From Heterotrichella gracilis (Eukaryota; Sar; Xanthophyceae; Tribonematales; Xanthonemataceae): a DNA stretch of 64,000 nucleotides. The notes under the pieces were generated by a model. That model saw only the letters and a program-made list of their open reading frames with translations, was not told where the DNA came from and made no database searches. The translations under genes were made by a program, and so were the position numbers. Location: NCBI GenBank assembly GCA_032358255.1, contig JAULBX010003332.1:186001-250000 (forward strand), read 5' to 3'. Shown piece after piece: positions 47,601 through 60,129 of this stretch (position 1 is the stretch's first letter; each line of letters opens with the position of its first letter).

Positions 47601-48547
47601 ATTGAGATACCAGAGCATGTGAAGGTATTTGGCCCCGAGGTGCAGCACCGGTACGCTGCAGGGGAGTATGTGCGCGAGAATGAAGGGGAGAGCCTGCTGG
47701 TGGCCAATCAGGTGCGAGGCAAGGGGCTGCTACGTGGTTGATGCCACGCACCAGTTGCAAAGCTGATGCTGCACATGTTGGTAGACCAGCATGACTGGGT
47801 CAAGGGTTAGACGCACCATTTTGTGGACCTCTCTCAAGGTTCACATTTTCCTCTCCATACTGGTCATCTGTTTTCTTGTCGTCAGTGAAGATTTTCTATG
47901 TATGTTACTCCTCATGTGCGGTATGAACTTTCAGGTATTTAACAACCTCCCTAGTAGGGAGCAATAGGTGCACAGCAGCCTGTGCAAATTCCCCCAGTCA
48001 TCCCACATTGCCTCCGCCCCACTGCTCCAGGTGAAGTACTACATGAAAGAAGACACAGGGGAGGCATTCACCGCCTGCGACATCCTGCTCACCCCCTGTG
48101 CCCCTAGTGCCGCGCCCCCCCTGGCCAAGGTGGAGGCCATGCACCCAGAGCGCCTGTGGAAGCTGCACCAGTTCACGTTGCTGGCTAACCTGGCAGGTAA
48201 AGCGCATGATTTCATATTGCAAGGGTGTAGTAATAGTATTGCGGCCGAGCACATCTTGTCTTTAGGCGTGTTCATGCAATTAAAAGCTGCATCCGGAATG
48301 ATGCGCATGCAGTCTGAACCCGTTGCTGGTGCATGACAGCTGCCATGCAATGTACAAACCACGTGGCAATATGGATGCAGGTTTGGCCGCCGTTGCTCTC
48401 CCCGCAGGCATGGCTGGCGGTCTTCCCCTTGGTGTGCAGCTGGTGGTGCCGCAAGGGGAGGAAGTGCGGTTACTGGGGGTGGCAGCAGTGGTGGAGCAGC
48501 GGCTGCATCAGGCAGGGGTGTGGGCACCTGGACAGTGGACGCCCTGA
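44690..48547 (+). CDS. Amidase-signature-fold protein lacking catalytic Lys and Ser
   Basis: Ten exons: 44690-44724, 44956-45420, 45741-45804, 45979-46162, 46315-46586, 46847-47056, 47167-47364, 47589-47711, 48031-48196 and 48381-48547, for 627 residues. Exon 1 (MRRTAGSLALTR) is inferred from a phase-matched splice and looks like an organelle presequence. The first ~150 residues are Pro/Ser/Ala-rich. The amidase fold runs from about 168: WLPIAVSDNLHVKGLPTTAG, AAKGSMDELG, AGGSHGGTAALVASG, ATDTGGDIRVPAAMCGV, a long middle domain, then DILLTPCAPSAAPPLAK and the final ALPAGMAGGLPLGVQL. In active members the triad is Lys (PIAVKDN), cis-Ser (GGS) and nucleophile Ser (DTGGS). Here these are Ser 182, Ser 261 and Asp 285. 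The spacing, 79 and 24, is normal. Hydrolysis by the usual mechanism is therefore unlikely. Loss of the nucleophile recalls plant Toc64, but no TPR repeats follow. Confidence 0.83.
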
Positions 48548-49387
48548 TATGGGTGTATTGCAAATAAATTACCATCATTGCAGGCGGGGTTGAAAGTTTG
48601 GTGTTGAGAAGCAGCAGACTGGCATGGACGATGCATTGCCTCAAAGGGGGTATGAGAGCTCCTGGGTGGTGGTCTGGGAAGCCCCTTTACCCCAACAGGC
48701 CAGGAATATACCTCACAGGGACAGGAGCTTAGGATTAGATAATTTAACAGACTAGCGGTACAGACCTCGATTTTGCATGGGGATGCGAACTTTCAATCGT
48801 ATGCATGTCCTGGCGGTGGCATGATTGACGCCACCTTGATGCCCAGAGTGCTGAATTGTTTACTGATATGTTCACCCTAGAAGTTGCACTGCAGGATTCT
48901 ACGCCGCCTAGACTGTAGGAGTACTAGGCCCCATCCTATACTTTGCAGAAATGTCACTGCTATTTTGCTGGCTGAAATTCTGTTGGCGGCGGGCCTCAGG
49001 CTGAGAGTAGTACCCACCCTGATTTTACTGTAGTGGCCGTCCTGATTGGGTGTTACTTACCATATTACGTGCACCACAGCTTGTTGTCACCAGGCTGCTG
49101 ACACCTTGGGTGTGACCCACTGCAGTGCACTGTAAGCCATATCTCTGAAGGGTTCAGAAAAAATGTTTTAGAAAATACTGGAAAATAGGGAGGTTTTTGC
49201 TTGGACCATGAGACATATTATGAAAATCAACGGGGATGCGACAGGAGAGCTCGTCACTCCTTTCCTACAAAGCCAACCTTTGTTGCTGAATCTGTTATAT
49301 CGTGCAGCAAGTTGGGAGTTGCCGAAGGTGATTACACCGCTAGGACCTGAGGTCATTCAAAGACCGCGTGCAGCGCGTCTGGTCACG
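48548..49387. other. Intergenic stretch between two plus-strand genes
   Basis: It contains the 3' UTR of the amidase-like gene and the promoter of the peroxidase gene. The ORF starting at 49208 only extends the peroxidase exon upstream without protein-like features. Nothing else is seen. Confidence 0.45.
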
Positions 49388-52752
<3,365 letters not shown>

Positions 52753-54299
52753 GCTGTGAGGTTTCGCCTGCTGGTGTGGTCAAATCTTGATGCTGCTGCT
52801 GGGCATGGGAAAGCTGGTAGCATCGTAGGTATGGGTAGGTGTATTGCTGGCTAGCGTTTCAGGTCCCTTTTGATGGCTGGACATGAGCGCGGTGGTGTGG
52901 TGGGAGCACCTATAAGGTGGTGGTGTGGCGGGGCTGGTTGGGAGCAGCAGTAGGGTTCTGTGGCCGGCATGCTGCTGCAGGGTAAAGTCTGGAGCCAGGA
53001 TGGGGGACGGTGCCAAAGGGGCTTACCAGTCTGGATGTACATGGACCGGCGGGGGTTGTGAGTGGGTGGGGCGATGTGCAGCCTTCCTATGAAACGATGT
53101 GATGCGGCATATCGGCTACCTGAGTACAGTATATTTGTACGCAGCCCTGGATATGCATGCGCAGTAGATTACGTTATTATGTGCACATGTGCAGGGCATG
53201 TGGTACAAACTTGGCGCTTTTCCGCAATTTATTAGGTGGTTCCCACTTACTCAGAAGCGGATGGAAGCTTTACCAAACATTGTGTGTTCAGCCTGGGTCT
53301 ACGTGATGCCATTGGCTGTTAGGCAAGCGCTCGGGTTCATGTTGCCTGCCGTGAACAGGAAATTACTGTCCACAGATATAATGTTTGTTTCCCCCTTGCA
53401 CTGCAGCATTGGTGCTGTAACACATCATGCTCGAGGTGCCATTATGTATCACTGTGATACTGCAAGGCTACAATTAACGTTAGTGTAGCGCTATTCGCTG
53501 AGCAGCTTAGAACTGGCTTCAAATACGAAGAGTACAATACTGCTTACTGCCATCATGTCAACCTATTGGTGTTATCCTATACGTCCATCATGGGGATCGA
53601 ATGGTCCTCTGAACTCAACAAGGCTATAATAGCTGAGCTACTGAAACAGTCTGATACCATGGACGTATGTGTCATGATCATGCCTGCCAGGGGGGCACGT
53701 TTGGAAACACATATGTGCACAAACAGAATCATGTCTACATGGATGCGCCCCATAGTAAATTACTATCCTGAGGACTAAGTCTCTGACTCAGGTCTCTGAC
53801 TGTGACAGTGCACTTATTGCAACTTGCTAGCCCAGGCCTGGGCCAGAAGCGAAAGAATACCAGCGGGTGGCACAGCCTGTCCCAGAATGCAGCAAGGAGC
53901 CTCTAGGATGATGCGCCTCCATACACGCATTGTGCCACAGTCACACTCCTTGCATCCCTCCCCTCTACATCCCCACAGCCCACCCCTAATTTTTAACACA
54001 AGGGATGCTACGCCGCTGCCAACCCACCCCTTCCGCCCAGCCCCTCGACGCCGCCAAACAACATCCTCATTGCACCAAGGAAAACATCTCAATCAATAGA
54101 GAGCACAAATCGTCATGTGTGGGCTCTGCACCCACACGCTGCGCGTCGTCCATTCCTGAGGCCTCCCAGCTGGGCCTTTACTCCATACTTCCCTGCCAGG
54201 TATTGCACATCATCCCGGATGGCACTTCATGGCAAAAGGCCCGGCCAGCCCGGCCAGGGATCCCAGGACTAGAGCTGTGTCCAAAACATAGTGGATGAA
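52753..54299. other. Convergent intergenic stretch with two unexplained ORFs
   Basis: 1.5 kb lies between the stops of the peroxidase gene (+) and the T5orf172-type gene (-). Two plus-strand ORFs follow one another at 53189-53488 (99 codons) and about 53500-53778 (91 codons open). They have no recognised family and no clear splice sites joining them. The rest is short-ORF sequence. Confidence 0.4.
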
Positions 54300-56105
54300 T
54301 CACTGGAGCGATGATAGTGAAGTCGAAGCTCCTGCCTTGCGTGACCCTCGTTTCTTGGCAATGCGTGGCGCCAAGTACCACCCCTTCAGCATCTCCCTGC
54401 CAGGGTCCTGTGGGTCCGGCGCATCCGCGCCAACCCGCCACAGCATGTAGTGGGTGTTGCTGACAATCCACAGGTGCTCCACTGCCTGCTGTGCACAGGC
54501 CACCGCCGCCAGGGCCGTGCTGGCGTCACAAATGTAGAACTCAGTGAAGCCCTGGGCTGTGATGCTGGAGCTCCACCTGGAGGAGTCAAGTCGCAGCAAG
54601 TGCAGTACAGTGAGGACTCACTGAGCGCACTGAGACAACCAACAAGGCCATGCTGTGGGCTATGCTCATGAGTTGCTTATGAGGCTACCTATGGTACTTC
54701 TAAAGGATGGTAGGCTAAGCACGAATCCCCCCTCAGGAGCAGTTGCAGTTGGTGTCACTCCACACCATGCTGTCACAGAGTGCACATGCATGGCTCCAGT
54801 CAAACACAATCAGCAAGAAAATCTACCCCAGTGTTTATTAATTATAAAAATGCCTGAAGCTTCTGGGCGTACGCATGGTAATTTCATGCAGATGTAGGCT
54901 AGCATGGATTTAAAATCACCCACCTTTGGGCCTGCAGCTGCAAGTGTGCCAGGTGCTCCACCCTGCGGGCAAAGCGTGTGCGCGTGCGGTGCACCTCCCT
55001 CAGGCTCAGCTTGAAGTCATACTGCAGTTTCTTCTGCCTGCATGTGACAGCGGGGGCCAAAGAGCCAGCTTAATGTGGGGCGGTTAGCTGCATAATGATA
55101 CACCTCGGCCAGATTAACCAGATGTGCCATCATTTGAGGCAGCCAAGGTTTTATCCCTGCTCGTTACCCCTCTTACATGAACAACATGCGCTTATGCCTC
55201 ATATACTACACAGTAGTGTACTTGTTGCCTCTGGTTGCACTCCATCGGCGGTGGCTTAGCCACTACCCCCGCTGAGTCGCTGCAGGTACAAGCAGAGCAG
55301 GGCAGGTGTGGCAGGCGTTTGAACATCAATTGACGAGAAATCTCATCATTTATAAGGTTGGTAGGAAGCATTGGGCAGTTTATTACTGCTGATGGTAACT
55401 GTGGGTAGTACCAGGCATGGGCTACATGGGCAGCTGCAAGTGTTTGCTTGCGTTTGAGTTGTTTGCACCGATGATCTCCCACCTGGCCTCCACGTCCTCA
55501 GCAGAGAAACCAATCTTGAACAGGGATTTCTTTGTGGTCCCTCCCCCTCCAAGCCCCTCCACACCGCTTCCGCCACTGTCACTCTCCCAGTCCACGGCTT
55601 CAAACACATACACCCACCCCCATCCAGCTTGGCTCTCCTCCCATCCTGTTTTGCTGGCCCGCTTGTATATCTCGTGAGGGTTGTCGCACAGGTACTGTCG
55701 GGCTGCAGGGGTCAGGTCGAACGCCCACTGGTCATAGACATGAACGCTTAAGGAACCGTTGACCCGGCCCCCCCACCTGATGTTGAACTCCACAACCGGT
55801 ACCATAGCTATTGGTGTCATAGACCTAGACCCAAAGCATGGGCTGGCGGGCAGATACCGTACTGTTGCTCGAGGTTCTATGCTGCCATAGACGACGACAT
55901 TGTCAGGAAAACTTTTGCCTGGAGGCAAAGCTGTGCTGTGCAGTTTGGCAACTTCGAGTGGGTAGGAACTGGTGGATCCGGAGCGGCATGCCACGTAGTG
56001 GTTCGTACGAGTGCAGGCGCTGCGAGGCACGACACCAAGTACGTCAAGGGACTTACTGTATCCCACTCGTGTAAACAAGCTTGCACCGTGTTGAAATGAG
56101 ACCAT
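54300..56105 (-). CDS. T5orf172/MUG113 (GIY-YIG superfamily) domain protein
   Basis: Three exons: 55483-56105, 54924-55037 and 54300-54576, for 337 residues. The first ~120 residues show no domain. FNIRWGGRVNG and YDQWAFDLTPAARQYL may form a small structured region. The T5orf172-like domain starts at about 162: GWGWVYVFEAVDW (VYVF 165-168 in place of GIY), a Gly/Ser insert, SLFKIGFSAEDVEAR (KIG in place of YIG, Arg 208), REVHRTRTRF, then ARRVEHLAHLQL with Glu 235 and His 236/239, and GFTEFYICDASTAL. This order matches the family known from phage T5orf172 and fungal MUG113. Members are presumed nucleases or nucleic-acid binders. No activity has been shown here. A tail with KKRGSRKAG is basic. 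The insert between the two strand motifs is unusually long. No membrane helix is seen. Confidence 0.72.
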
Positions 56106-57165
56106 TGGAACTAGTGCAGTAGGTCACGGGATACTAGGGTTGAGTTGAGAAGGATTCTTGGATACCGCCAAAAGCATCGTGGGCTCGGGCGTGTGACAGG
56201 AACGGGGCTCAATGCCGTATGCTGCAACAAATGACGACTGATACTCGACGTGCATGTAGATAAACGGGCAACTGTTCCCATCTGCGTGGCGTCTACAGTA
56301 TGCAATGCAAGCATCCCAGGGAGTCACATAAAGGGGAGGAAACTGCAGGCAATTGCAAGGCATGCATATACCGAGAGTCACTGCAACCGACACGTAAACC
56401 CTGGGAGGAAAGCAGTTTTAACACATTTAAAGCTTAAAACGGCTCTCTGACACGCCTGTGTGCTTTTCACCGTCTGGTAAGGCAACATGCTTCTGTCCAG
56501 TCACACTAAACACCTGATTTAGAGTTTAGGGTTCATCCCAACCCTAAACCCTAAATCCTAAACAGTTCTGCACGTAGAGGTTTACTGAAGAGGGATGTAC
56601 CTCATAAGTAGCTTTGCATTAGTCCTGCACATGTGAACACCACACTAGTTGCTTGCCAAAACAAATGTTCAAACTCTATACCATGTACATCCCCCCAACT
56701 TGCACTGCCCTACCAAGCGGTGCCACCCCCTGCCAGGGGAGGGCTGTACCATTCCAAAAGTAAGCGCAGGTTGCCATTTGCTTGCATCCTTTTCTTTGCG
56801 CCGCCACACAATGCTCCTATCCGAATACTCCAGGAGGGGTGCCCATCCAGATGAAGAAACTGCCTCGAGATCTGGGGGTCACGAATCCACCCCCCTGCGC
56901 CGCAACACAATAACTCCCTTACCCCAACAGGGGTTGCGCACCCAAAGAATAGGAAACACGCGTTACCGCCCTGTCTGTACCCTCAGTCAAGGCAGCCTGC
57001 CTCGGAGGTGGCTGTCATTAGTTTCCCCTGCTCAGCAACTGAGTCATAAGGCAGGAAGCAAACCCATGAACAGCCCCAAAATCGCCATTACTCCTACCGT
57101 GCACCACCATCCCCTACACTCCTAGCCTCAAGAGTGCGCCATATGCAGACAGGAGGCACGGGTTG
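56106..57165. other. Intergenic stretch with inverted telomere-type motifs
   Basis: This is the promoter of the T5orf172-type gene and the 3' region of the rhomboid gene, both minus strand. The telomere-type motifs at 56525-56563 are listed separately. No coding region is supported. Confidence 0.4.
56525..56563. repeat. Telomere-type motifs in inverted orientation
   Basis: TTTAGGGTT lies six bases from AACCCTAAACCCTAAATCC, so the motif and its complement face each other and could fold back. The unit matches plant/green-algal telomere repeat. Confidence 0.7.
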
Positions 57166-59309
57166 TCACATGCGGACCTGCACCTGCCTCTTTGCTTCAG
57201 GCCTTGGGCCAGGGCCACACTCGCTTGACCATCTTCCAAAGCCTTGCTGATACAGGCGAGTAAAAGCGTGCATATACCCCAGCACCAAAATGGTATACGC
57301 GCCACCAGCAGCCCCTCCTATAAGCTCCCTGCACGGCAGAAACGCTTGCATGGCTGAGGTCATACATGCATCATCGATGACCACAGACTTATATTAAATA
57401 GGGAGTTTTCAAATGAGATTTTAGGGTGCTTATGGAGGGGGCAGCACGGTTGCGCATGCCGCCATGTGGACCTTGCATTAGATCTATCAGATAGCCTATC
57501 TGATAGATCTCACAGTGTGAACCTTCTATTTCATCATGACCAGCAGCATATGCACTGCATGATGTGCATAATGCTCAGCTGGCTCTGAACGTGAACTGAC
57601 AGCGCCGCTGGCAAATCATGGATCATCATGCTGAGCGGTGCAAATGGGAACCAAATTGAGAATGCCTGGCAATGCCATACGCATGGTCCTTACCAGGTGA
57701 ACATGTGAGGGCCAAGCCAGTGATGGAGCCCAATTACCAGACCCATTATCACCAGCTGCACCACAAAATCGCGCCATGCGAGTAGCAGTCTGTGCAGGAA
57801 TTTCAGCACAGCCCACCCACACTGTATGGGGTCTTCCATGCGCACCAAGCGCTGCTGCTGCACTGCTGTTTTCCACACAACGACGATTAACCACGCGGTG
57901 AATACACCAAACAAGGATGATGATGAGGCCGTGCCTAAGGTCACATACGCAGGAACTGGGTTCCATTGCAAGTTGGTCAAGGAACCAGCCACCACCGAAA
58001 CGCAGTACACTGCAAGAAACTTGTCAGGACCAATGATTGCCTCCAAATTCTTTCCAGTCACATACAAGAGATAACAGTGCGTCTGCACAGTGGGAGACAG
58101 GAATTAGTAAATTAGCAAAGCATATAACGTTTGTAGAGACATAGGAGATATCTATGCCACCAGGTCTTCAATTTGCGTGCAGAATTGGGCAAAAAATGAA
58201 TTATTGGCATGGCCCATCTGAAGTTTTGATTGATTATGCAAGTTCGGAGGGATTCCCGGACTAACAACTTGTTGGGACGCACCAGCAGTTGCACAGGGCT
58301 AAAACAAAGAAGCGAACGAGTGAAAGACCTCCACCACTCCCCTTGAAAGAACAATGTCTTGTTCTGTACAATGGAGACACCCTGGGTTAGGGCTTATCAC
58401 AAGGCAGTGCCTTTGAACGTGCGTCGGGGTATGTATATGGGTAGCATGGGAGTAAGCAAGCGGCTGGCAATACCCTAGTGTAATACAGTACACTAGTGTC
58501 AGACCAGCCTTGACGCTTCAAGGAATTGGGGTCAAGCATGCCTAGGCACGTTGGCTTCACACAGTGCAATGCACAACCCTAAACCCTAAACGTACAACCA
58601 GAGGGTGAACAGGTGTATTCTACTGCGCACATTACAATGCCATAGATATGGGATGCAAGTCACTCACCAGCCACCACTGCTGCATCAAGGGCGCTGAAAG
58701 CTCCCGCATCAGCTTAGGGTTATACCAATCGGACCCAAAGATTAGGGCGCCCACCATTTCTCCAACAGTCTCTCGTCCCTGCTCCACCAATTTGAAGTGA
58801 TATTGAAACAAAGGCGTCCAGGAAACCAAGAAGAAAAATATGATGGCATATATTATCATTCGTGTAGCTGTTGCAGGTACCGCAGGACTCTGCTGGTTGC
58901 CAGGACTCCTGTTATTGGGGGCAACGTTACTAGGTGGAGTTGCTACAGCGCCATCCAGTTGGTTGCTTGGGTCTGCACTCTTGATATCCTTTGGACTGTT
59001 AGCAGCACATCTAGTGAATACAGTACTTCGTTCACGTTCTTTTGTGGACTTGTTTGTTGTCCTTGACCATTGGAACAACTGCACTGGCTTGATCCCAGAA
59101 CGGTGCACCAGTACTGCACCCTTGGTGGCATCAGGGCCCTGTATGTGCCCCACCCTAATCAAGGGCTTCTGGACAGCACGGGTGAGTTGCAGTGAAGGCG
59201 AGGTTGTGCGCTGTTGCAACTGACGTCGCACTGTCGTTAACCTTGTACTATAGTTAGTGAAACGCCGGCCACGGCATGGCTGGACCAAGCCTGTTGAGTG
59301 CATTGACAT
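57166..59309 (-). CDS. Plastid rhomboid-family membrane protein, possibly catalytically inactive
   Basis: Four exons: 58668-59309, 58283-58363, 57694-58082 and 57166-57328, for 424 residues. The N-terminal ~145 residues are Arg/Ser/Thr-rich (MSMHSTGLVQPCRGRRFTNY), like a chloroplast transit peptide. The first helix is MIIYAIIFFFLVSWTPLF. The rhomboid marker QGEWWRSFTRSLL follows, then LLYVTGKNLEAIIGPDKFLA and VYCVSVVAGSLTNL. The active-site region is TLGTASSSSLFG; a serine (about 295) falls at the place of the GASGA serine. The last helix reads FTWELIGGAAGGAYTILV. In active rhomboids the position before that GG pair (HLGG) is the catalytic histidine. Here it is Leu 373. So this may be a pseudoprotease acting as a membrane chaperone, unless the alignment slips to one of the nearby histidines (LHHWLGPH). 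The C-terminal tail is hydrophilic. Confidence 0.8.
57480..57510. repeat. 31-base perfect palindrome in rhomboid gene intron 3
   Basis: AGATCTATCAGATAG and its exact complement flank a single central C. It lies inside the intron between 57329 and 57693. Arms of 15 bases are unlikely by chance at any given place, but function is unknown. Confidence 0.75.
58575..58591. repeat. Interstitial telomere-type repeat in rhomboid gene intron 1
   Basis: AACCCTAAACCCTAAAC, two telomere-type units, lies within the first intron of the rhomboid-like gene. Confidence 0.7.
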
Positions 59310-60129
59310 AGCGTGTGAATACGATCCCTGGTGTGCACGTTGAAGGAGTGCACTTATGCGTGCAGTTGCAATGCTGGTATTTCAGCTGTGCTGTAGCAAA
59401 CTGTGGCCAACGTTTTGAGCGAACCCTCACTTGCCCAAGTCTTGGGGGGAGAAACGACGTGGGTTCCAGTCGCGCACATGAGGAGTTTTACGACATCGAC
59501 CGTCTAAGTCAGTACGCGGACAGTGATGGCAACCACAATTCTACATACGCAGCTGACTTTTGCCACGGTTCTAGGCACTTCTGGCTCGCAAATTCCTGTA
59601 GTCCATAGCTGCAACAGTGCAAAACCGCCATGTGTAACCAGGCACTGGAGATGTTTCAGGGTTATGGTTTTAGGGTTCCACAGACCCTATGGAGAACATC
59701 CCCTACCCCCCACCTCCCACCCAAAACCACTACACACACACACACACACACCGCTTGAATGCCATTCCTTGCCCTAGGGGAGGGTTACACTCTGCCAATG
59801 GATCTGCACGCTGTGGAGCCCACCCCTCTGCCGCCACGCAATAACCTCCCCGACATCCCGCCCAGAAGGGGATGGCGCACTCAAATAGATGAAAACAATA
59901 AACTATGCTGCCTGGCCCGGGTTGAACCCGCACTAAGCAGGCCAAGGCTGAAAGCAAAAATAAGCCACGCTAACCCCATGTGGCCCAGGTAATGGCCGTG
60001 CTCCTATCATGCGAATCCATCCACCACACTTCAAGGGGTTCGTCTCATGCAAACAGCAGGCTGAGATCGCCATACGCAGACCTGAACCCTTCCCTGTGTG
60101 CCCCACCTCCCTTGCCCCAGAAGAGTGCT
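59310..60129. other. Intergenic stretch with a CA microsatellite
   Basis: This is the rhomboid promoter and the RAD16 gene 3' region. A run of about ten CA units lies near 59733-59752. No coding signal stands out. Confidence 0.45.
59733..59752. repeat. (CA)n microsatellite
   Basis: About ten consecutive CA dinucleotides lie between the rhomboid and RAD16-type genes. Confidence 0.85.

Noticed and set aside
49208-49387. In-frame upstream extension of the peroxidase first exon
   Set aside because: The extension is not protein-like, while the ATG at 49388 opens directly into a typical mitochondrial presequence.
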